Counted from the stretch's first letter, positions 1 through 12,579 are shown. The stretch is DNA of 64,000 nucleotides from an uncultured Actinomycetes bacterium (GCA_903893745.1 CAITNF010000006.1:117832-181831); one strand, 5' to 3'. Notes: generated from the sequence alone by a model not told the origin. Translations and numbers: made by a program.

Positions 1-1460
1 GGCGCCACGTGACCCACGCAAAAGCCGTGCGTGCCGCCACTGAAGCGACCATCAGTCACGAGCGCGCAGTCCCCGCCTCGACCAACTCCCTTCATCGCCC
101 CCGTCACCGCCAACATCTCGCGCATACCGGGTCCGCCCTTGGGTCCTTCGTAACGAATGACGACCACGGTCTGGGGCTGGATCTCACCGGCCAGAATTGC
201 CGTCATCGCCCCGTCTTCTCCGTCAAAGACGCGAGCAGTCCCCGTGAACTGCAAATTATCAATACCGGCAACCTTTACTACGGCGCCCTTGGGCGCAAGT
301 GTGCCGGTGAGAATCGCAATGCCGCCTCGAAGATTGATGGGGTGTGCGAGATCGTGCACCACTTGACCATCGGGCTTTTTCGCACCATAGGCCGCAAGAT
401 TTTCCGCCATTGTTTTCCCACTGACCGTTACGACATCGCCGTGCAGCAAGTCATGCTCGAGCAGGTGCTGCATGACGACGGGGACTCCCCCGATGTCGTC
501 GAGATCACTCATGTGATACTTACCGTGTGGTTTGGTATCAGCAATATGCGGCACTCGCGCAGCAATTTTGTTGAAGTCGTCGAGCTCGAGAGGGACTCGG
601 GCCTCGTGGGCAATCGCCAAAAGGTGTAGCACGGCGTTAGTCGAGCCGCCCAAGGCGTTCACGACTGCAATCGCGTTTTCGAAGGCCTTCTTCGTCAAAA
701 TCTTTCGGGCGGTGATGTTGAGATCGAGCAAGTTAAGAACCGCCAGACCCGAGTCGTACGCGAACTGGTCGCGCCGGTCGTCAATTGAAGGCGCCGAGGC
801 ACTGCCTAGTAGTGAGAGGCCCAACGCTTCGCCCACACTCGCCATGGTGTTGGCCGTAAACATTCCGGCGCAACTTCCCTCGCCCGGACAGGCAGCACAC
901 TCAATGGCCTTTAGCTCTTCATCAGATATCGCCCCAACGGCGTTGGCCCCCACCGCTTCAAACACCGACGTGATATCGAGCGCCACCCCGTTGAGGTGGC
1001 CCGGCATAATGGTGCCACCGTAGAGAAAGACACTGGGAACGTCGAGTCGTGCCGCGGCCATCATCATGCCCGGCAGAGACTTGTCACAGCCCGCGAACGT
1101 CACCATGGCGTCAAATCGTTCCGCGTGCATCACCGTTTCTACCGAGTCGGCAATTACTTCACGAGAGACCAGTGACGCGTGCATTCCTTCGTGACCCATG
1201 GAGATTCCGTCAGAGACCGCGATGGTAACGAACTCGAACGGCACGCCCCCAGCGTCGCGCACCGCAACCTTGGCTCGCTTGGCCAACCGCGCGAGAGGCA
1301 GGTTGCAAGGCGTGACTTCATTCCAACTCGACGCCACGCCAATTTGGGGCTTAACCATGTCCGCGTCGGTCATACCCATGGCTCGCAACATGGCCCGGGC
1401 GGGCGCTCGACCATTACCGAGCGTGACGTCAGAACTGATGGGAGTGGGGTGCGAAGTCAT
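1..1460 (-). CDS. ilvD: Dihydroxy-acid dehydratase IlvD (C-terminus cut by window start)
   Basis: Dehydrates 2,3-dihydroxy-isovalerate and its methyl homologue in valine, isoleucine and leucine synthesis, using an Fe-S cluster. The minus-strand frame is open from the ATG at 1460 to the window edge, giving 486 residues of an expected 560 or so. Fe-S cysteines are visible at about 52 (VTPCNL), 125 (AGCDKSLPG) and 197 ([12 protein letters not shown]), and the conserved [11 protein letters not shown] motif lies near the cut end. A TAGACT box sits exactly 6 nt before the ATG, which suggests a leaderless transcript of its own, 67 bp downstream of gatB. Identification is firm; only the last 70 or so residues are missing. 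Confidence 0.96.
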   Translation of the reverse strand, partial: MTSHPTPISSDVTLGNGRAPARAMLRAMGMTDADMVKPQIGVASSWNEVTPCNLPLARLAKRAKVAVRDAGGVPFEFVTIAVSDGISMGHEGMHASLVSREVIADSVETVMHAERFDAMVTFAGCDKSLPGMMMAAARLDVPSVFLYGGTIMPGHLNGVALDITSVFEAVGANAVGAISDEELKAIECAACPGEGSCAGMFTANTMASVGEALGLSLLGSASAPSIDDRRDQFAYDSGLAVLNLLDLNITARKILTKKAFENAIAVVNALGGSTNAVLHLLAIAHEARVPLELDDFNKIAARVPHIADTKPHGKYHMSDLDDIGGVPVVMQHLLEHDLLHGDVVTVSGKTMAENLAAYGAKKPDGQVVHDLAHPINLRGGIAILTGTLAPKGAVVKVAGIDNLQFTGTARVFDGEDGAMTAILAGEIQPQTVVVIRYEGPKGGPGMREMLAVTGAMKGVGRGGDCALVTDGRFSGGTHGFCVGHVA

Positions 1461-1527
1461 AGTCGAAGTCTACGAAACCTGGCGGACCAACCGAGATTCA
1501 ATGGGGCCCTCGGGTACTGCTTACTTC

Positions 1528-2955
1528 CTAGCGTCGCTTCTGTAACTCGGCAATCACGGCTTTACCGTTGGCTTGGCCCTTGGTCAACTTCATCACTAGG
1601 CCAATAAAGAACTGGGCTAACTTCTCGTCACCCTCGCAATAGCGAGCCCACTCATCACCGTGTTGGGCAATGAGCTCACCGATTGTCGCGCCCAGTGAGT
1701 CACTCGAAAGCTGTTCAAATCCCATCGCCGCGGCAATAGCGCGAGGCTCACCACCCGCGGCGAGTAACTCGCCGAGCACGGCCTTAGCTTGAGTCGCTGA
1801 AAGTTCGCCAGCCTCTTCCATCCGCAACGTCGTGGTGAACGCGTCGCTCGTGAGGTTGGCGATTCCACCGAGTCCACCAGCGAGTTCGTTCGCGGCTCTC
1901 GCCACCGCGAGGTTCGGGTCAACTTTTTCGTCAATTGCCGTCATAACTAATCGATCAAGACTGAGGTCAATCACAACTTCAATGGCGTCCAATTGTGCGT
2001 CGGTCGGGCTACTAAATCGTCCAACGAGTTCACGTCGTCGCTGGGCGGGCATTGGTCCCATCGCCTCACGGACCCGGTCCTGCCAGACCTGATCTGGATC
2101 GAGGTCAACGAGATCAGGTTCGCGGAAGTACCGGTAGTCCTCGGCCTCTTCCTTGGTGCGCATTGTGGAAGTGGTTTCAGTATTTTCATCCCAGTGTCGA
2201 GTCTCTTGACGAATCACTCCACCGTCTTCAATGACTTCAATCTGACGAAGCGCTTCGTAGTCGATGGCGCGTTGGAGACTACGCAGCGAGTTCAGGTTCT
2301 TGATTTCGCAGCGTGTCCCGAAGGGCTTACCTGGTTTGCGCACCGAGACGTTCGCGTCGATTCGCATGGAGCCTTCCTCCATGCGTCCATCAGAGGCCCC
2401 GGTGGCGATGAGGATGCCACGGAGTTCACTGGCGTACGCGCGCGCTTGGGCGGAGTTTCGAATGTCGGGGCCGGACACAATTTCCACGAGTGGCACGCCC
2501 GAACGGTTGTAGTCAACGAGCGAGCGATCGGCTCCGTGGATTCGACCACTGCCACCGAGGTGAGTCGACTTTCCGGTGTCCTCTTCCATGTGCGCACGCT
2601 CGACCGAGATTCGTGATCCATCGGGTAAGTCGAGGTAGCCATTCGAGTTAATCGGCAGGTCGTACTGACTAATTTGAAAGTCCTTAGGCATGTCTGGATA
2701 GAAGTAGTTCTTGCGATGGAAGGTTGAAGGGGCAATGGTGCAGTGCAGTGCAATCCCAATCGCCATGGCAAACTCAATTGCCCGTTCATTGAGGACTGGC
2801 AGAGACCCGGGAAGGCCCAGACAGACGGGGCAGACGTTGGTATTGGGCTGTGATCCAAAGGAGTTGGCGCAGCCACAGAACATCTTGGTATTCGTTTTGA
2901 GCTCGGTGTGGACCTCAAGGCCCACCACCATCTCCCAGTCACCCGGCAACGTCAT
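1528..2955 (-). CDS. gatB: Asp-tRNA(Asn)/Glu-tRNA(Gln) amidotransferase subunit B
   Basis: Subunit of GatCAB, which amidates misacylated Glu-tRNA(Gln) and/or Asp-tRNA(Asn) in the cytoplasm. The protein has 475 residues, normal for GatB. It begins with the typical GLEVHTEL segment, has four early cysteines (MFCGC and VCPVC) for zinc, and carries the kinase-like YRYFREPDL region and a C-terminal YqeY-like tail. Its ATG overlaps the gatA stop by 4 bp (ATGA), so translation is probably coupled in the order gatC-gatA-gatB. Confidence 0.97.
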   Translation of the reverse strand: MTLPGDWEMVVGLEVHTELKTNTKMFCGCANSFGSQPNTNVCPVCLGLPGSLPVLNERAIEFAMAIGIALHCTIAPSTFHRKNYFYPDMPKDFQISQYDLPINSNGYLDLPDGSRISVERAHMEEDTGKSTHLGGSGRIHGADRSLVDYNRSGVPLVEIVSGPDIRNSAQARAYASELRGILIATGASDGRMEEGSMRIDANVSVRKPGKPFGTRCEIKNLNSLRSLQRAIDYEALRQIEVIEDGGVIRQETRHWDENTETTSTMRTKEEAEDYRYFREPDLVDLDPDQVWQDRVREAMGPMPAQRRRELVGRFSSPTDAQLDAIEVVIDLSLDRLVMTAIDEKVDPNLAVARAANELAGGLGGIANLTSDAFTTTLRMEEAGELSATQAKAVLGELLAAGGEPRAIAAAMGFEQLSSDSLGATIGELIAQHGDEWARYCEGDEKLAQFFIGLVMKLTKGQANGKAVIAELQKRR

Positions 2956-4376
2956 GAGCGACCATCTCCAACTTCGAGTACCCGAGCGGCGGCCAGGAGC
3001 ATGGCCTCACTGCGACCCGGACCAAGTAACTGCACGCCAATGGGCAGTCCGGCTTCACCCGTTCCAAACGGTACCGAGACTGCGGGGTCTCCCGCCAAAT
3101 TCGTCGGGATTGTAAACACGTCGTTCAAGTACATCGCCATCGGATCATTCGTCTTTGATCCAAACGTAAAGGCCACGCCCGGCGTCGTTGCTCCAATGAG
3201 CAGGTCGGCCTCGAGATAGGCGCTACGGAATGCCTCAATCATTCGAGTGCGCACCTTCAAGGCCTGGCCGTAGTACGCATCAAAGTATCCAGCCGACAGT
3301 GCGTAGGTGCCGAGCATTATGCGTCGCTTGACCTCAGCACCAAAACCCATAGTGCGTGTGGCCTCATTCATCGCCGCCACATCATCGGCGTCAACGCGCA
3401 GTCCGTAGCGAACCCCGTCGTAGCGGGCCAAATTACTGGAGGCCTCTGCCGGAGCAATTAGGTAGTACGCGCTCAGTCCAAGGTGCAGCTCGGGAATTGA
3501 AAGTTCCACAATGGTGGCTCCACCATCGCGCAACACGTCAACCGCCCGATGTACTGACGCCACTACCTCTTCGTCAGCCCCCTCGATCAGTTCGCGTACC
3601 AAACCCACCCGCTTGCCGGCGACTCCGTCATTCAGGTGGGCCATCAGCGATGGTGCTGGCTCAGGGAGTGAAGTCGAGTCCATGGGGTCGTGACCAGCAA
3701 TCACTTCGAGCACCAGTGCCGCATCAGTCACGGTTTTAGTAAGAGGGCCAATCTGGTCGAGTGAACTCGCAAAGGCAATCAACCCGTATCGCGACACCAG
3801 CCCGTAGGTTGGCTTGACTCCCACCAACCCGCAGAGTGCGGCGGGCTGACGAATTGATCCCCCCGTATCACTACCGAGGGCGATTGACGTCATCCCGGCG
3901 GCGACCGCGGCGGCCGAACCGCCCGATGAACCACCAGGTACTCGAGAAGGATCAAGAGGATTCCGGGTCGGACCGTAGGCCGAGTTCTCGGTTGATGAAC
4001 CCATGGCGAACTCGTCGAGATTGGTCTTGCCAACTGGCACCGCACCGGCCGCGACCAGGCGCTCAATCACCGTGGCGTTATAGGGCGGTCGCCATCCTTC
4101 GAGAATTCGTGACGAACACGTAGTGGGAACTCCCGTTTGACAGAGATTGTCCTTAATCGCAATGGGCACGCCGGCGAGCGGGCCGGCGTTCGACCCGCTG
4201 GCCACCACGTGATCGACTTGCTTCGCCATCGCGCGCGCACCATCTTCATCAACGTGTAGAAAAACGTTTAGTTCTTCGTTACGAGAGCGAATGACCTCGA
4301 GGGAAACTTCGAGCTCAGCGACCGCTGAACTCTCACCGCTCTGCACGCGTTGGGCAATAGCAACTGCCGTGGTCAC
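2952..4376 (-). CDS. gatA: Asp-tRNA(Asn)/Glu-tRNA(Gln) amidotransferase subunit A
   Basis: Glutaminase/amidase subunit of GatCAB that releases ammonia from glutamine for transamidation. The 474 residues show the amidase-signature catalytic set: Lys75 (PIAIKDNLC), the cis-Ser in GGSSGGSAAA near 150, and nucleophile Ser174 (SDTGGSIRQPAA). The start overlaps the gatC stop by 4 bp and the stop overlaps the gatB start by 4 bp. Length and motifs are ordinary for the family. Confidence 0.97.
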   Translation of the reverse strand: MTTAVAIAQRVQSGESSAVAELEVSLEVIRSRNEELNVFLHVDEDGARAMAKQVDHVVASGSNAGPLAGVPIAIKDNLCQTGVPTTCSSRILEGWRPPYNATVIERLVAAGAVPVGKTNLDEFAMGSSTENSAYGPTRNPLDPSRVPGGSSGGSAAAVAAGMTSIALGSDTGGSIRQPAALCGLVGVKPTYGLVSRYGLIAFASSLDQIGPLTKTVTDAALVLEVIAGHDPMDSTSLPEPAPSLMAHLNDGVAGKRVGLVRELIEGADEEVVASVHRAVDVLRDGGATIVELSIPELHLGLSAYYLIAPAEASSNLARYDGVRYGLRVDADDVAAMNEATRTMGFGAEVKRRIMLGTYALSAGYFDAYYGQALKVRTRMIEAFRSAYLEADLLIGATTPGVAFTFGSKTNDPMAMYLNDVFTIPTNLAGDPAVSVPFGTGEAGLPIGVQLLGPGRSEAMLLAAARVLEVGDGRS

Positions 4377-4675
4377 GGTGCTTCACCCATGATTCGAGGA
4401 ACCGCGAAGCGACCATCTTCGACGTCCGGCGCCATCGCCATCACCGCTTGGTGATCCAGACTTGGCCGCACGACGTCCGCACGCACCACGTTGATCAGGC
4501 CGAACGGGTGAGCTGTGGGAACAACCCCTTCAAGATTAAGCGATTGCATGTCGGTGGCGTGCTCGAGTACCGCACCGAGTTGTTCCGTAAAGAGATCGAG
4601 CTCTTCATTGGTGAGTTTTAAGCGAGCGAGACGGGCGACGTGCGCGACCTCATCACGACTTAGTGGTGAACTCAT
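4373..4675 (-). CDS. gatC: Asp-tRNA(Asn)/Glu-tRNA(Gln) amidotransferase subunit C
   Basis: Small 100-residue GatC, which stabilises the GatA-GatB contact. It has the usual N-terminal helix (VAHVARLARLKLTNEEL) and the later PTAHPFGLINVVRADVV segment that wraps around GatA. It lies directly upstream of gatA with a 4-bp overlap. The preceding hydrolase stop also overlaps its ATG, so gatCAB seems to be read from a longer transcript. Confidence 0.95.
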   Translation of the reverse strand: MSSPLSRDEVAHVARLARLKLTNEELDLFTEQLGAVLEHATDMQSLNLEGVVPTAHPFGLINVVRADVVRPSLDHQAVMAMAPDVEDGRFAVPRIMGEAP

Positions 4676-5424
4676 CCGACGGCGAGTTTCTGTAAGAACG
4701 TAACCGTCTGTGCTTCGACTAATTCTTGGTCGTTGTCCATGGTGGCCACGTGGTACGAGTTGTCGAGCCAGATCCGCTCAATTGGACCCTGTACGAGTTG
4801 CACCAAGTCGTCACCATTATCGGAAGTCACGACGTGATCTTCTCGACTCGACAGCAGTAGTGACGGTGCACTAATCGAGGAAAGGTTCTCGTGCACCACC
4901 GCAATACCGTCGAAGAGACTCTTCGCGCAGGCCAAGGGTGTTGCCTCGTAGGAGGCCTCCACCGCACCTTCCTTCTTGATGTCGGAGCCAATGGACTCAA
5001 TGGTCTCGAGTCCCGCATCGAGTAACTGCTGCAGGCCATCAAGCATTTCGTTGACCGGCGGCTTCACGAGTGGATTGATGAAAACACAAGCGGCAACTTC
5101 ACGTTGCTCGGCGACCAAGGCCGTGAGTCCCCCACCCATCGACAGACCAACTACCGCAACCGTAGGGCAGCGCGTGGCTAATTCGTCATAGGCCGCCAAC
5201 GCAGCGCCCGACCAATCGGCCCAGTTCGTACTCATCATGTCGGCGAGGGTCGTGCCATGTCCGGGTAGGCGTGGCAGCGCCACACTGAATCCAGCCTGAG
5301 CGAGACGTTCAGCGAGTGAACGCATTGACGCGGGATTACCGGTAAAACCGTGCAGCACGAGCACGCCAACGGGGCCGCCCGAGGCGGAGTAGGGCTCACA
5401 GCCGGGCATAATTTCGAGGGTCAT
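4672..5424 (-). CDS. Alpha/beta hydrolase, carboxylesterase/monoacylglycerol-lipase type
   Basis: Predicted 250-residue cytoplasmic esterase. Oxyanion-region HGFTGNP, nucleophile elbow GLSMGG, acid Asp in REDHVV and catalytic His in SYHVATMDND form a complete triad in the order of Est30-like carboxylesterases. The frame is open further upstream, but that part overlaps the MFS gene; the ATG at 5424 begins the conserved domain and has an AGGA-like site upstream. It follows the MFS stop by 23 bp and overlaps gatC by 4 bp. The substrate cannot be deduced. Confidence 0.85.
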   Translation of the reverse strand: MTLEIMPGCEPYSASGGPVGVLVLHGFTGNPASMRSLAERLAQAGFSVALPRLPGHGTTLADMMSTNWADWSGAALAAYDELATRCPTVAVVGLSMGGGLTALVAEQREVAACVFINPLVKPPVNEMLDGLQQLLDAGLETIESIGSDIKKEGAVEASYEATPLACAKSLFDGIAVVHENLSSISAPSLLLSSREDHVVTSDNGDDLVQLVQGPIERIWLDNSYHVATMDNDQELVEAQTVTFLQKLAVG

Positions 5425-5447
5425 ACTGACCAATCCTACTGACTGGC

Positions 5448-7052
5448 TTACGGGCGTTGTACCGGCGAGTCGGGCTTGACGTCCGAGAGAAAGGCGGCGG
5501 ACGCCAGTGCGAGTAGGCCCACCGCCGCCCCAATCATGAAGGGCAGGTGGAAAGTGGCCAGTAGCGCTGGCCCGGGCCGTGCGTGCTCGAGCCCTCGACG
5601 ACGTACGAGCGCCTGCTGGACGGTTTCGAGTACTTGAATCCCCGCGACTTCGCCTACCTGCATGGCCAGCATCAGCGCGGCCGACATCACACCAAATTCT
5701 GATCTGGAAACTTCGTTCGCCATTACCGAGCTTGATGAGGGCATGGCGACCCCCATTCCCAGGCCCGACAGTGCGAGGGCGCACGCGATAACCCATGCGC
5801 CAGTCGACGGAGTGAGAACGGCAAATAGTGCGAGCGAACTTGCCAAGAACGCTGCTCCCGCAAAGGCACTTATTCGTTCACCAATTCGAATGGCGACGTA
5901 ACCAGCGATGGGTGAACAGAGCGCAAAGGTGATCGGTCGCGCAATTGACAGGCCCCCGACCTGGGGAATGGAGTAGCCGTAACCCTGTTCCATTAGCAGC
6001 GGAAAGAGGAAGAAGGCTCCGAAGTAGGAAAAATTCGCACACGCTCGCAAAACCATGGGCATCACAAAATTTCTACGGCGGAAATAATGAGGTGGAATCA
6101 GTGGGTTTTCAGTATGTCGAATTCGATAAATAAAAACCCACAACAAACTGACCGTCACAAACAGCGCGAAAAAACTCCAGGGGCTGGTCCAGCCGACCAG
6201 CGGTCCAATTGAGAGTCCGAGCATGAGCGCGGTTACCGAAAGCGAGATGGCCCAACTGCCAACCCAGTCCATTTTCTTAAACTCTTCACGAGCGCGACTC
6301 TTGCGCAGCGCCTCGTCGTCAAGCCGTTCGCGATGACGTGGTAACACGATCGACACCACGACGAGGGCAATACCGAGAAGTATCAATTGAAACCAGAAAA
6401 GAGCTCGCCAACCAAATATGGCGATAATTGGAGAGCCCAGTGAAACTCCAATTACCGGTCCCCCCGCCCCCACGAGCGACCACCAGCCCATGGCCTTCAC
6501 TCGTTCTTCGGGAGCGAACACCAGATTGATGAGCGCCCCCGACGCGGTACCCGTCGCGGCCCCTTGAATTCCGTCGAGGGTTCGCGCGAATAAGAGCATC
6601 CCGATGTTCATTGCGAGCGCGGTCAAAATTGCCGAAATCATTGCTCCGGCCAGACCAAATAAGTAGAGCCGCCGATGGCCAAAGATGTCGCCGGTCTTTC
6701 CTAAAATTGGTGCCGCAAGTCCGTACGCGAGCAGTGGTCCCACCATGGTCCAGGTCAAGACTGTCAACGACGTATGAAACTCTCCGGCCACCGTGGGAAG
6801 CGCGACCACGAATACGGTGAAGGTGAAGTTAAGAGCAAAGAGGCCCGCGAGCAGCGTCCATAACACCCACCATGGATAACGTGATGATTCAGTAGCGCGC
6901 GACTGAACCCGCTGACGAACGAGAAAGAACCAGTTCAGGTCGCTACTCGCTTCAGATCCCAGGGTGCCAAATGCCGCACTCGCGGGATCCGTGCGGGGGT
7001 TCAGCAGTCCGTCGGGATCCTCCCGGTCAACTTGTTTGAACTCATCGCTCAT
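5448..7052 (-). CDS. MFS drug/metabolite exporter, DHA2-like
   Basis: 534-residue integral membrane protein with a hydrophilic N-terminus of about 60 residues, then 12-14 hydrophobic segments. Motif A-like GKTGDIFGHRRLYL lies between TM2 and TM3, and the antiporter-type GPVIGVSLGSPI is in TM5. This fits the 14-TM DHA2 proton-coupled exporters; the cargo is unknown. The ATG overlaps the stop of a 14-codon upstream reading frame (MSKSRVSDSDPVSR, 7049-7093). A 10-bp palindrome TACGATCGTA lies about 90 bp upstream. Confidence 0.85.
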   Translation of the reverse strand: MSDEFKQVDREDPDGLLNPRTDPASAAFGTLGSEASSDLNWFFLVRQRVQSRATESSRYPWWVLWTLLAGLFALNFTFTVFVVALPTVAGEFHTSLTVLTWTMVGPLLAYGLAAPILGKTGDIFGHRRLYLFGLAGAMISAILTALAMNIGMLLFARTLDGIQGAATGTASGALINLVFAPEERVKAMGWWSLVGAGGPVIGVSLGSPIIAIFGWRALFWFQLILLGIALVVVSIVLPRHRERLDDEALRKSRAREEFKKMDWVGSWAISLSVTALMLGLSIGPLVGWTSPWSFFALFVTVSLLWVFIYRIRHTENPLIPPHYFRRRNFVMPMVLRACANFSYFGAFFLFPLLMEQGYGYSIPQVGGLSIARPITFALCSPIAGYVAIRIGERISAFAGAAFLASSLALFAVLTPSTGAWVIACALALSGLGMGVAMPSSSSVMANEVSRSEFGVMSAALMLAMQVGEVAGIQVLETVQQALVRRRGLEHARPGPALLATFHLPFMIGAAVGLLALASAAFLSDVKPDSPVQRP

Positions 7053-7142
7053 CGCGAAACGGGATCGCTGTCGGAAACTCGAGACTTCGACATCGAGTAC
7101 GACCCCTTTCTTACCGAATTCTGGCTACTAGAACTTTGTTTC

Positions 7143-7152
7143 TACGATCGTA
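7143..7152. promoter_or_regulatory. 10-bp palindrome upstream of the MFS gene (candidate operator)
   Basis: TACGATCGTA is a perfect inverted repeat in the 115-bp gap between the MFS start and the preceding gene's stop. Exporters are often controlled by TetR- or MarR-type repressors binding such sites, but no regulator gene is adjacent, so function is inference. Confidence 0.25.
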
Positions 7153-7167
7153 CAGACTCGTAATCAA

Positions 7168-7464
7168 TTAACTTTCATTACGACGCCAAAACGAAGGTGG
7201 TCGCGCGTGGGCATGGTAGTGATCAGGGATATTTCGCATGTGGTCATCAACACGCCACTCGCCAGGTCCCAACTCGCTATCAGCAACTGCTCGGAGTGCC
7301 TCGAGCAGCGCGTGCTTAATTTCTGGTGGTGGTATCGCGTCGTGTTGCCGCCATACAACCATTGGCACCAAGCAGATTTCGCAGTCGGCAATCCAACACA
7401 GTTCGTCATCGAAATACCTCGTCGTGATGACCGCCGCCGCACAGAGGGGGCAGCCACCGCTCAT
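7168..7464 (-). CDS. Small cysteine-rich protein with CPLC/CEIC and HYHAHARP motifs
   Basis: A 98-residue protein starting at the ATG that overlaps the pseudokinase stop by 4 bp (ATGA). A longer in-frame start exists but would overlap that gene by about 80 bp. It begins CPLC, followed about 20 residues later by CEIC, a possible two-knuckle metal site, then PMVVWRQHD, a helical middle and a C-terminal HYHAHARPP. The H-x-H-x-H pattern recalls histidine-triad proteins, and the early CxxC pairs resemble HIT-type zinc sites, but the usual HIT length and fold markers are not clear. I do not recognise the family with certainty. Coupling to the receptor gene suggests a shared role. Confidence 0.75.
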   Translation of the reverse strand: MSGGCPLCAAAVITTRYFDDELCWIADCEICLVPMVVWRQHDAIPPPEIKHALLEALRAVADSELGPGEWRVDDHMRNIPDHYHAHARPPSFWRRNES

Positions 7465-9461
7465 TTCACAGTGATAAGGACGTAGGAGTGCCACTTCACG
7501 ACGGTTCCGGCCAGTGGTGACTGGGCCGTCGCGGTCGTCCATCGGGTGCTGTTCGAGTTTGGCCCCGTCGTATTGAAGTACAACTGTGCAGCGGCCATCG
7601 CAGCGTAGACCTGCGCGCGGGTAAGTCCAACAATGTTCGGTACCGCCCGCAGCCCCTCGCCCGGAGGCGTGGACGTAGTCGTAGTGGGCCCCGATTTGGT
7701 CGTGGTCGTCGTTGTTCCCGATGGCGCAGTCGTAGTGGTTCCTCCGCCACTCACTGGACCCAAGCTCAGAGCCAAAATCAAAGTCGAACCCGATGGAATC
7801 GACTTAGGGGCAATGGCACCTCCGACCAGAACTTTGGCAATTCGACCAATGGGCACCGTCGCACTATGGATTGAGGCTGACGACGGGCACTGTGCGGAAA
7901 GTCCAACTTTGAGAATCCGAGCGGTGGCGCTCACACAGTCTTCACCAATCAATTTAGCGGGCACGGTAATGAGCTTTGGTCCCGACGACACGGTTACGTC
8001 AATCACCGTCCCCGGCTTTACCGACACGTCGGCGGCCGGGACCTGCGAGACGATCAGACCCTGGGGCACCGTTGACGAATTCGTTCGCGCGTTAACCGAG
8101 ACGCTCAGCCCATCACTATTCAACTGAGTAACCGCTTCTTGATACGTCAGATTCAGCAGCGAAGGAGTCTTGATTGTTGACGATGCTCGACCGACCACGG
8201 CGTAAGCACCGGCGCCAATCGCGACGATGAGAATCAGTACGGCGACGATTCGCAAGATTGACTTACTCATTCCCGGTGGGCGAACGAATGCGGTCTCCTC
8301 GTTCGACCGACTACCGGTACGCAGAGGCGCGGGTGCGGCTAAACCGCGACGTTGTTCAAATCGGATGGAATCATCAATTGGTTGGCTGGTACCAATTCTC
8401 TTGACTGGCCGCTCATCTGCACCACGTACTTGGTCTGGTGAAGGGGCCCGAAAGCCAAACGTGGGTCGCGGCGTCGGAGCGGGGATAAAGGGCTCTTCGA
8501 AATCATCATCGAAGTCATCCGCTTCAGGGCTCTGGACGTAAAACTCCTCGTCAGATTCGAGGAACGTCGCTTCGTAGGTTTCGACAAATGGTTCGACAAA
8601 CGGTTCGTCAACGAACTGAGCGCCGTAGCCGACGCGCAGTGTCAAAGGAGCACTATCGGGCGCTACCGCATCGAGACGTCCAGAGAGTTGTTCGGCGTCA
8701 AGTCGAAGTCGAGCGTCAGGTACCGCCGCTTGCGCCAACAACATGTCTAACGTTCCCAACTCTGGTCGAACCGGCAACGGCATCGAAATTCGCGCGCGAA
8801 GTGAATCTTGCGGTGTCGCCATGAGAAATGGGACTGTTCCGGTAGCCGCTTCGAACAAAATGAGTGCGAGGGCGTATACGTCAGACGAAGGACTTGGCGG
8901 ATCGCCAACCGCTTGCTCGGGACTTAAATACCGAACTTGATCGAACGTTCGCTCTTCGTCGTACACTCCACCCAGTCCCGACAGTGCCACATCGGAAACT
9001 CGGACGCGGCCCTCGTCATCAAAAAGCAGGCTGCTTGGTGACAGCGCTCCGTGGACAAAATCATTGGTGTGCAAGTAGGAGAGCACACTGCCCACGTCGC
9101 GACCGAGACGTGCGACGTCATCGAGGTCGAGACGCTGGCCCGACGCCAGTGCAGTCTGCAATGACCCTCCGGTCAAGTACTCGGTCACCATGAAGATATG
9201 ACCCGACTCTTGGCCACCGTCGTACACGCGCTCGAGGTGAGGGTGACTCAGTGTCGCGACCCGAACAATGTGGTTTCGAAACGCTCGGCGAACGCCTTCA
9301 CTCGCCGCGAGTTGCGCGAGCAGTACCTTGATCACCACGACTCGCTGGAGAGAAAGATCCTCGGCGGCGTACACTTCGGCAACGTGACCAACGCCAAGCA
9401 GTTCGATGATCCGATAGCGACCAACGAGGGTGTGACCAGGGGTAAACGTAGCTGCGGGCAT
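7461..9461 (-). CDS. PASTA-repeat Ser/Thr kinase-like receptor with a degenerate (pseudo)kinase domain
   Basis: 666 residues with the architecture of PknB: N-terminal kinase fold (1-270), acidic juxtamembrane region with repeated EPFVE, one TM segment (about 402-424), two PASTA domains, a Thr-rich linker and a third PASTA domain at the C-terminus. The kinase fold keeps the glycine loop (GVGHVAEV) and the beta-3 Lys45. The alpha-C Glu is replaced (FRNH, His64), the catalytic loop HRDxKxxN reads HGALSPSS (residues 137-144), and DFG reads DVA (157-159). Asp, Lys and Asn needed for phosphotransfer are therefore gone. In known family members PASTA domains bind peptidoglycan fragments or lipid II; signalling here would have to be non-catalytic. 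The ATG at 9461 has AGGGG upstream and lies 14 bp after ligA. Confidence 0.9.
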   Translation of the reverse strand: MPAATFTPGHTLVGRYRIIELLGVGHVAEVYAAEDLSLQRVVVIKVLLAQLAASEGVRRAFRNHIVRVATLSHPHLERVYDGGQESGHIFMVTEYLTGGSLQTALASGQRLDLDDVARLGRDVGSVLSYLHTNDFVHGALSPSSLLFDDEGRVRVSDVALSGLGGVYDEERTFDQVRYLSPEQAVGDPPSPSSDVYALALILFEAATGTVPFLMATPQDSLRARISMPLPVRPELGTLDMLLAQAAVPDARLRLDAEQLSGRLDAVAPDSAPLTLRVGYGAQFVDEPFVEPFVETYEATFLESDEEFYVQSPEADDFDDDFEEPFIPAPTPRPTFGFRAPSPDQVRGADERPVKRIGTSQPIDDSIRFEQRRGLAAPAPLRTGSRSNEETAFVRPPGMSKSILRIVAVLILIVAIGAGAYAVVGRASSTIKTPSLLNLTYQEAVTQLNSDGLSVSVNARTNSSTVPQGLIVSQVPAADVSVKPGTVIDVTVSSGPKLITVPAKLIGEDCVSATARILKVGLSAQCPSSASIHSATVPIGRIAKVLVGGAIAPKSIPSGSTLILALSLGPVSGGGTTTTAPSGTTTTTTKSGPTTTTSTPPGEGLRAVPNIVGLTRAQVYAAMAAAQLYFNTTGPNSNSTRWTTATAQSPLAGTVVKWHSYVLITVK

Positions 9462-9475
9462 AATCGCCCCTAACC

Positions 9476-12579
<3,104 letters not shown>

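Noticed and set aside
9..1023. Long plus-strand open frames near the window start
   Set aside because: They are antisense to ilvD, whose minus-strand translation carries the full set of family motifs across the same bases.
5425..5796. N-terminal extension of the hydrolase frame
   Set aside because: It lies inside the MFS gene in another frame, is Arg/Gly-rich without domain features, and the conserved hydrolase fold begins at the ATG at 5424.
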